Positions 56,557-64,000 of a stretch of DNA of 64,000 nt are shown here, piece by piece. Source of the stretch: Lithobates sylvaticus. Lineage: Eukaryota; Chordata; Amphibia; Anura; Ranidae. A program made the position numbers and the translations under genes. Where the stretch lies: NCBI GenBank assembly GCA_028564925.1, contig CM053029.1, forward strand, positions 39,374,253-39,438,252, in the 5' to 3' direction. The notes beneath the pieces were generated by a model. It was not told where the DNA came from, made no database searches, and saw only the letters and a program-made list of their open reading frames with translations. Every line of letters begins with the position of its first letter. Position 1 is the first letter of the stretch.

Positions 56557-58614
56557 GTAAAGTTCATCAACTGTTCTGGACCTGTGGGATAAAGTGCAGC
56601 GCTAAATGATTGTGCAAACAATAAAAAGTGACAGTACAATATTATAATAAGAGCCAGTGTTTGGCACCTGAAAAAAAAAAAATAATGTACAAAACAGTGA
56701 AGACACATAGTATCCATCGAAGCGAATCAAAGAAAAACATAAGTGAGTCCAAACAAGTGTAAACGCACTTTGGGTAAAAAATTGTTCATCTAAGGTGAAA
56801 GAAGAATGTTCAGCCTATAAAGGGGAAATCACCCATGTGGATAAGTGATAAATTCCTCAGAAAGAACACAGCCAAGAAGGGTCACCATCCGATGTGCAGC
56901 CACCACCAACAAAGGTATTAGGGTGCTCTTACCGTATGGTGTGGGCTACCTGCCAGCAGCAAGGAGCCAAACAAACAGAACTGGAGAGACTTGGACATCA
57001 CGGGGACCAGCATATACAATGTACACCAGCACAGGACTAACATACAAACATCACAGGAACCAACATGCAGGATGCACAGCAGCACAGGTCCAGCATCCAG
57101 GGACTCTTAAGCTCCACCGGTCAGCAAAAGGGGGTCATGAGGAAAATAAATGGCCACATAGCATAAAATCCTTGACTAAAAATGTATTAAATAAGGTATT
57201 GCGCTTACATCAATGTAGACAAATGCAGGCACTGTATATGTTGTGATCACAGAAAATGAAGTGGAACATGGTATATGGAGCCAACACAGTACGTCCCGAT
57301 GCATTTCGTCTACCAAGACGTCATCTGGGGTATATTTGTTCTGGACCTGGTATGAAGTTATTCAAAGGGGTGCATGTTGGTTCTGGCATATCAAAAGAAC
57401 CAGGGTGTAACATATCTTGTTGTGGAGCCTTATGTGTAGAGAGAGGTAGGCTTCTCTTACACTTCTGGCTCAGGGACCCTGGTAAAATGACAGGAGCATC
57501 TGAGCACAGAGCGAGCATGACTGCCTGACTCGTCTTCCATAGCAGGAGGTTGAAGAGCAGTGAGTGCATTGCTGAAGAGCAGGCTGCACTGGATGGAAGA
57601 CTGGAAAAGGAGATAGGCATAGATTCAGATGCAGGTAAACAAGGTCAAGCAGTCGAGGTCGGCAACAGAAAGGCAGATAAAGTACAAACGGCTGGCAGAC
57701 GAGTAATCAAAGTCAGACCAGGGTCGGTAGCGACAGGCAGATAAGGAGAAGGAGCAGAGACAAAATCCAAAGCCAGGGGTTGGTACAGGCAATGTCCAGG
57801 CAGGAGCAGATCAAGCCGCTGTCAGAGAGACAACCCAGGAACAGGTAGCAGGTATTCAGGAAACATAGTCGACCAAATGGCAAGGATCCAAGGCCCTAAT
57901 GCAGATTGAATAGCCCGCCTGGCATTTGTGTCTGTGTGCACCTGTGAATTGGCTATGGACAAGACTTCTTTGCACAGGAATGTGCCTTTCCTGACACAGG
58001 GTCTGGAAAGCACTTGTGGGGTATCAAGTTTAGCTGCTACAAAGGTCTACTCTGCAAATTAAGTAGGAAGAACGATGCAGTTGCTCATGCACTAGTTTGG
58101 GACATAAAGCAGCCAGTTGTTAGGTGTGGTAACTGATAAGGTTAGAGGTCCTCCAATTGCTAGCGGGGTGGATGTTCTGGCTCCTTCCCTAGTGGTCGGT
58201 TTACAGTAGCAGCCGAACCTGCATTATGGAGATCCATAGCCTGGTAACATGGGTACAGGAGTAAAGCAGTTAACAAGTGCACACATGAGGTCCACACTAT
58301 ATGCACGGTGGGACCCCATTCTGTTACAGGGAGCGAGGTAACAGAGGTACGCTGGACTGGTGGAAAGGGCACTGGCTCAGCAACGTCCCTCCTAATACAA
58401 CCTACATCAAGTTACAGTGTGTAGTGACACGGGACAGTACTTTTTTTGAAAGAACTCTGCACTTTGACTGCACACAGTGTGATGGCTCATCTCTAAGTTG
58501 GGGAACTACCCTAATGTTAGACTTTTCACATGATGCCAGTCTCCATCTGGTCCCGGGCATTGATAAGCACGCTCCGCGTAAAAAGTCCCCCTACGTGCAG
58601 GGCGAGTAGTCCCC
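56557..58614. other. No recognised gene; hammerhead-like remnant
   Basis: No protein domain is seen. On the minus strand at 57294-57330 a hammerhead-like motif reads cagatga, then gtc/gac around ttggta, then GAAA, then palindromic ATGCAT and C. The stretch 57590-57830 has loose ggtcaagcag / gacaggcagataa repeats reminiscent of the array at 7150. The segment 57924-57981 recurs at 59920-59977. Confidence 0.4.
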
Positions 58615-59370
58615 ACCCCCAAACTAAAATCAGTACACTCACAAGCAAAGGTTAAAACAGGGCTTGTCACCCACATCGCCCCTTCGCAATAATGCACACC
58701 AGGTTCCTATAATTTACCCTCAGTATTAGCTCCAGCTGTCTGAGTGGGAGGCTGACTTTAACTGAAAAAAGCTGGATTTTAGGGGGGGGGGAGCCACGCC
58801 TCCCTCCTAGCAAGATCATGCACACCCTATCAGCACCAAGCTCTCCATACATTGTGTGGCTCCAGGCTTGGCCGGCCAGGAACTTCCTTGTTTGTGAGAT
58901 CAGGCAGGGTCCTTAGGCATAGCTCCCAACTGTCCCTGATTTGGAACAATGTCCCTCATTCCGGTCTGATCTATATAGTTATATATAAAATATACTTTTT
59001 ATCTATCAAAAAGTGTTTTCCAGAGCTAAACCTTGCATCTGATTTCTAAATTGCTGCATTTGTACATTCCAAAAGCCAATATAAAAGGAATAGTAGTGGT
59101 AAAAAAAAAAAAAGCACTTGTGGGTTTAACCAATCTTGTTTTTTTTTTTTGTACAATTCTCCTTTAAGGGGGTGTGTCCTATGCCTGCATACTTTTGCAG
59201 ATAGATGTCCCTCATTCCCATCTCAAAAAGTTGTGAGGTATGCTTAGAACAAAGCTAAGGGTTATACCGAGGGTCAATTATAAGGAACCTGGTGTGCAAC
59301 ATTGCGATGGGGAGATGACAAGTCCTGCTTAGCCTTTGCTTGTGAGTGTCTGGATTTTAGTTTTTTTTTT
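58615..59370. mobile_element. Foldback element with arms of about 105 bp
   Basis: The left arm (about 58618-58730: ctaaaatcagtacactcaca, then aataatgcacaccaggttcc) is mirrored by the right arm (about 59262-59366: aaggaacctggtgtgcaaca, then tgcttgtgagtgtctggatt). The spacer of about 530 bp is non-coding. The target site is not determined. Confidence 0.65.
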
Positions 59371-59606
59371 TTAACACTTTATTAAAGAGCAATACACCAA
59401 AGCCTGTGTGCTCCCCCCCGGTTGTGTGTTTTGCAGTCTCCAGTAGCCTCTGGTTATTAGAGCTGCAAGGTGGTGTTTCTAATGAAGAATAACCTTTTCA
59501 AAAGATGGCACTTGTTTGAATTTCTGGAGCCACTCATGTGCAAATCATTTTTGGCATTAGCGCAAGTACTGTTTAATAGGTTGATGGCAAGTGTTGAAGC
59601 TTTTAA

Positions 59607-60242
59607 ACACTTAAGCCCCATACCATTTAGCTGGCCAAATACCAGAGTACTTTTTGCAATTCAGCACTACGTCGCTTTAACTGACAATTGCACAGTCGTG
59701 CGACTTTGCACCCAAACAAAATTAACATCCTTCTCTCTCCCCACCCCCCCCCCCCCACCCTCCAAAAAACAGAGCTTTCTTTTGGTGGTATTTGATCACC
59801 TCTGCAGTTTTTATTTTTTGCACTATAAAAAAAAAAAAAAATTTCCTCTGTTTAGCTTGATACGTATTCCTCCAAGTATTTTAGGTAAGAAAAAAAAAAA
59901 AAAAAATAGACATATATATATTTGTGTCCGTGTGCACCTGTGAATTGGCTATGGACAAGACTTCTTTGCACAGGAATCTGATTACTGTTCAAATGTCACT
60001 GGCAGTGAATAGAGTTAACTACTAAGGGCAGTGAAGGGGTTAAGTGTGTCCTAGTACATGGGCTAACTGAAGGGGGGACATGACAGATCACTGTTCATAC
60101 TCTGTATGAACAGACAATCTGTCTGTTCTCCCCTCAGAAAACCAGAAACTGTTTACAGACACAGATCCTAGTGTGCTTCAAGTGATCACGGGAGCCCAGC
60201 AGTGATCGCAACCGCCAGGCCCTCGCATCGGCTCCATGGACA
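59607..60242 (-). mobile_element. TTAA MITE, reversed and interrupted copy
   Basis: The reverse complement reads gttaattttgtttgggtgca, then a ggtgatcaaataccacca block and ccttcactgcccttagtagt, as in 13023-13917. It carries poly(A/T) expansions and a 58-bp segment (59920-59977) that also occurs at 57924. The ends are not sharply defined. Confidence 0.65.
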
Positions 60243-60243
60243 T

Positions 60244-60466
60244 CTACCCTGTTTCCCCAAAAATAAGACCTAGTGTGATTGTCGGTGATGGCTGCAATAT
60301 AAGCCCTACCCCCCAAATAAGCCCTACCCCATTTCCCTGAAAATAAGCCCTACCTGGAAAATAAGACCTACAAGGACTTTAACTAGGGCTTATTTGAGGG
60401 GGTAGGGCTTATATTGTAGCCATCACCGACAATCACGATAGGTCTTATTTTTGGGGAAACAGGGTA
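60244..60466. mobile_element. MITE with CCCTGTTTCCCC ends, TA target
   Basis: Arms of about 85 bp starting ccctgtttccccaaaaataa are near-perfect mirrors, flanked by TA (60244-60245 and 60465-60466). The middle repeats aataagccctacc. It resembles the mariner-like palindromic MITEs common in reptiles and amphibians. Confidence 0.85.
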
Positions 60467-60685
60467 TTATATCATGAGGGCAATTCGTGCAGCCGAGCCA
60501 TGTTGCTGCAGTATAACTGTGGTGGCTGGTCGGCGTGCGGTTAAAGTACCATTAAAGCTCAAGGTAGTAAACCCATTTACCCATACAGCTGTCTCCATCC
60601 AGTGTGTCACCGGCCAGGTTAATTTAAAAAAAAAAAATGTAACCACTACCCACAAGCAGCCACTACAAGTATCTGCAAACTATTT

Positions 60686-61063
60686 GGCCCCTTTGACACT
60701 GGGGCGTTTTTCCAGGCGCTACAGCGCTAAAACTAGCGCCTGTGTAGCTCCTGAAAAAAGCCGGTTCTTTCACTCCAGTGTGAAAGCCAGATCGCTTTCA
60801 AACTGGAGCGGTGCACTAGCAGGACAGTTTTAAAAAAAAAAGTCCTACTAGCAGCATATTTGGATCGGTGTATTCACCGCTCCTACCCATTGAAATCAAT
60901 GGGATACCACCAGCAAAGCAGCGCTTTGCGGGATTTTTTTTTAACCCTTTTTCGGACACTAGCAGGGGTTAAAACCACCCCGTTAGCAACTGCATTCCAC
61001 GGCTAAAATGACAGTAAAGCAGCGCTGCTTTACCACCGTCGCCGCCCCAGTGTGAAGCCGGCC
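60686..61063. mobile_element. MITE with GGCCCCTTTGACACTGGGGCG-type ends
   Basis: The left end ggcccctttgacactggggc and right end cgccccagtgtgaagccggc are mirrored with small changes. The interior has gctacagcgctaaaactagcg-type hairpins and ccattgaaatcaatggg, all short palindromes. It is non-coding. Confidence 0.78.
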
Positions 61064-61149
61064 TTTTAGATTTAAAAATCGCTGTAGGTAACAAATACCT
61101 CTTTGCAAATGGACGTCAGTATTGGAAGAAATTGTGGGGGAGTAAGAAG

Positions 61150-61510
61150 TAGACATGTGCACACTGAAATATTTTGTGTCGGAATTTCATCCAAAAAAAA
61201 TTAGTTACTCCCGAAAATCATTTTTCTTTAAAAACTGCATTCGTCCAAAAATACAAATGAATTAAGGTCGAATCTGTCATTGAAGGCTTATGGTGTCTGT
61301 CGAATGTTCAAAGATGATTCGACGGAGCAGCTAAACTGTATGACTGTCTAGTTTAGCTGCAATTCCACCAGCAATCTTTTCTCTCTACGTCAAATAATCT
61401 TGGACAAATAGAGGTAAGGTTAAGCACATTCGACCACAGGTTCAATGGACACAGATTGTTATTGTCAGCGTCGAACCTCCTCCTATCTATATCAAACTGT
61501 TGTCAAAAAC
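61150..61510 (+). mobile_element. hAT-like MITE, truncated copy
   Basis: It begins TAGACATGTGCACACTGAAA exactly as at 1846 and follows that element (gtcgaatctgtcattgaagg, then ctatctatatcaaactgttg) but stops before the right terminus. Confidence 0.8.
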
Positions 61511-61712
61511 AACAAAGTTACTCCTTTACAAGGAGGATTGAATAGATTAAACACTACAGTCAAGTGATTGAGGCTTCATTGAACTCAATAGGCAAGTTTG
61601 ACAGGTGATACAGCCTGCTTTCATTAAAAGGGGTGTGGCCCCACATGTGTACAACCCCATTTGGGTGGCAAAATGGCTTGGCCACCTGTTTAATGCCCAT
61701 CTGAAAGACTAT

Positions 61713-61753
<41 letters not shown>

Positions 61754-62560
61754 GCAGGCCTGACATGAGGAAGTATGGGGAAGTTATTCCACCAATGTCC
61801 TGACTAGGATAAAAACCAAACACCACACACACACACACACTTTTATACCGGTGTGCACTTTACTGTCTTGACACAAGCCACTATTGCCTGGGTGCTCTAG
61901 TCTGGCCACATGATCAATTCCCAGCATTAGCAAGTGTAGAGGAGAGACAGCCAACAAAGAGGTCCTGTAGTAGGACAATGGGTGACATTCTCTTCACTGA
62001 AGCCAGCCCCTGGGGAGTTCATGTAATCAGACGAGAGCATCTTGAGAGATTAGTAAATAGAATCATCTAGAGGAACTACAGGATTTTTTATTTTTTTACT
62101 TTTGATCGCAACATGAGGGTTGTTAAGCCATTATTAAAAATAAAAAAAAAAAAAAAAAAAAAAAGTCTAAACATTATTCCTTATCGCTTTACACTAAACA
62201 CTGCAAGTACAGAATACCTGCTAAGCGTTTCACAAAAAAAATAAAAAAAAAATAAAAAAAGTACTTGGTTGGAATATTGGAGGCAGTGCTTTGGGAATCA
62301 CCAAAGTCGAGAACCAAGTTTTAGCCTTGTCCAGTCTCTGCTTGGGCTACGGAACACTTCCAGCTTGGTAATTCAGTGGGAAAGAACTCTGGGATGACAA
62401 AGGGCTCAAAACAAAAACGTCCCTCAAATGCACTGGATTTTTTTTATCTTTTTTAAAAGCACAATACCGTGAGCAAAAAAGTATAAATTGCATAGGACGA
62501 ATTAGTTATGCTTGTCTAGGCCAGTTAAATGGCGAGTCAAAAATCAAAAAACAGAATGCA
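61511..62560. other. No recognised gene; homopolymer and CA runs
   Basis: There is a T run at about 61710-61751, a (ca)n run at about 61825-61841, and A runs at about 62143-62164 and 62230-62260. I see no coding motif. Confidence 0.4.
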
Positions 62561-62562
62561 TT

Positions 62563-62783
62563 TTATTGTTGTGGAGACAACAGGGTTTTTTTAGGCTTAA
62601 TTGTCCAAACCAATATACATGTCATTAATCCAACAAGCCACAGTGAGCAGACTCCTGCCACCATCCAGATTTCCATTGTCAATGATGAAGACCCATCCAG
62701 CTTTAGGGATTTGTCACTATCGGATCCCACAACATACAGAGGTCCAAGTGTTGCAAACCATTCTTCATCCTGTGTCCCAATAT
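62563..62783 (-). CDS. Possible terminal exon of a membrane protein
   Basis: Unrecognised. On the minus strand a 3' splice site (aaatggtttcag) at 62785-62784 opens a frame that ends at a stop at 62563. It encodes IGTQDEEWFATLGPLYVVG, a linker, then a hydrophobic stretch from IWMVAG to CILVW long enough to span a membrane. It closes with a short basic tail, TIKPKKTLLSPQQ. This is the shape of the C-terminus of a type I membrane glycoprotein. It could share a gene with 63768-64000. No known family is assigned. Confidence 0.42.
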
Positions 62784-63139
62784 CTGAAACCATTTAAAAC
62801 CTGGATTAAGTTAGGTTAAGTAAATTACACACAAGTACATATAAGGGGTATTACCATCTGTGTCCGAGATATGTGGGGCCATTGTTACCAGGACTTATGG
62901 CAAAAATCCACAGATTGCCTTTACAAAAGCCTAGGGCCACGCAATAGGAGACCCATGCTTTGGGGGGGGATTTTAATGGGGTTTAACCCATTTTTAAAAA
63001 GGACGTGCCAACATCCAACAACGCAGACCATTTAACACTTGTTTTGGTTAAAATTGCAATACATATTTTTTTTTTAGTCTTTGTGTTACTCAGAGGGTGA
63101 CCTAGGATGCTCCTGAGACTATGTATGCCCAACTTCATT

Positions 63140-63285
63140 GGCTCTAGAGCAGGATCTCCAAACTACAGCCCTCCAGTTGTTGAACTGTCCCATGAGGTAT
63201 TGTAAAACTGAAATTCCCAGACATGATGGGCATTTCAGTTCCTGAACAACTGGAGGGCCATAGTTTGGAGACCCCTGCTCTAAAG
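63140..63285. mobile_element. Small hAT-like MITE
   Basis: TAGAGCAGGATCTCCAAACT and its mirror gtttggagacccctgctcta enclose about 140 bp. The arms continue through gccctccagttgttg and caacaactggagggc, so it is nearly all hairpin. No target duplication is evident. Confidence 0.7.
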
Positions 63286-63767
63286 CATCATATTTCATTC
63301 TTCTGCTCTCCAGCACCATGTTGGTGGGTACTTGTGTATAATGCAGGATCAGCCAAATTGTATTGGTTGATTGGACAAGACTAGTTGGAGTATGGCCATA
63401 AAAAGTTCTGGTAGGGTGTGTGTGTGGGGGGGGGGGGGGGGAGGAGACACCAGTCAATTAAACTCTCAGGAAAGGCAACCAATACCATGGAAGTAAATAA
63501 AGTTCCTGTGCAGTCAACCTTAGAAGGGAAAACCCTTGCTTGGGGAGCGGGCTGAACAAAAAAAAAAACAAAAAAAAAAGAAGAAGTGTAGGTCCATGCA
63601 GTTTGGACCCCGTTTAATGTCTAGGCTACACAGGCCGATAAAATACCTAAACAGCTATAAGGCATGCAGAAATGTTCAGAGTTAGGTTAAGGGGAAAAAA
63701 TATATAAGAGCCACTACTCTGCACCTACCAAAAGTGGCTTCTCTCTTCCATTGTCTTGACCCTCCAC

Positions 63768-64000
63768 TCAGACTAAGCCTTCTGGATCCAGAAGTGGTCT
63801 TGTCACATTTTCCCAGTTCACAGCAGCTACAGATGCTGCTAGGACCCTCAACAGCAAACCAGCTGCAACAGTAAAGTTAGATTCAGTCACAAAGGTTTTC
63901 CAGCCATATGCACCCAAATTGCTTTCAATCAAAATAGCAAGGCCAGGTAAGGGAACCACTGGGCCATTTGTACAACGATACAAGCTCCAGAACAAAATCA
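63768..64000 (-). CDS. Possible exon of a membrane or secreted glycoprotein, partial
   Basis: Unrecognised. The minus strand is open from the window edge and reads FWSLYRCTNGPVVPLPGLAI, then YGWKTFVTESNFTVAAGLLL, then AAVNWENVTRPLLDPEG. It contains two N-glycosylation sequons (NFT and NVT) and amphipathic helices. A stop follows at 63768, and no strong 5' splice site is visible before it, so the exon end is unclear. It lies upstream, on the same strand, of the membrane-anchor exon at 62563. Confidence 0.35.
   Translation of the reverse strand, partial: ILFWSLYRCTNGPVVPLPGLAILIESNLGAYGWKTFVTESNFTVAAGLLLRVLAASVAAVNWENVTRPLLDPEGLV

Overview
This is vertebrate nuclear DNA, most likely from a frog with a large genome (a ranid or close relative). 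The evidence is intronless olfactory receptor genes of the tetrapod type, many Tc1-like elements, a tRNA-derived SINE with the conserved V-SINE central block, CR1, L2 and L1/Tx1-type LINEs, a Penelope-like element, and several MITE families of kinds common in frogs. The species is inferred from remembered repeat families, not from a search. There are no bacterial or phage features.

Host genes are sparse. Two single-exon olfactory receptors (16.7-17.7 kb on +, 49.35-50.27 kb on -) are open across all seven helices. At the right edge, two coding-like segments on the minus strand (62.56-62.79 and 63.77-64.0 kb) may be exons of one unrecognised membrane glycoprotein. Almost everything else is mobile DNA, much of it nested.

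Layout. 1.2-3.7 kb: a decayed Tc1 element split by a PIF/Harbinger-like MITE and an hAT-like MITE. 3.7-5.9 kb: a further MITE, then a foldback element with arms of about 600 bp whose right end matches the hAT at 46 kb. 6.3-8.4 kb: a 43-bp minisatellite and a T-rich element split by an LTR-like insertion. 8.95-10.3 kb: a full-length Tc1. 10.6-11.5 kb: L1. 12-14.1 kb: Tc1 split by a TTAA MITE. 14.2-16.3 kb: Tc1 and CR1. 17.9-18.9 kb: hAT-like MITE. 18.9-22.1 kb: Tc1 split by a CR1 tail and an LTR-like block. 22.4-27.1 kb: satellite, MITEs, LINE, and Tc1 with a SINE. 28.1-32.8 kb: a Penelope-like element inside a LINE. 35.3-47.0 kb: a four-deep nest around a 10.6-kb hAT transposon. 48.2-54.1 kb: L2, a receptor gene, and Tc1 copies with nested insertions. 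55-61.5 kb: satellite and MITEs.

The main finding is the hAT element at 35773-46407. It has 8-bp target duplications, a promoter-like 5' end built of hairpins, a 4.6-kb minisatellite whose units each carry a splice-acceptor-like site, a transposase of about 1070 codons with one visible frameshift in a T run, and a 3' array of 145-bp repeats. It sits in a TA-inserting element that itself sits in a TTAA-inserting element. A second copy of that outermost element at 56.15-56.56 kb shows the empty site.
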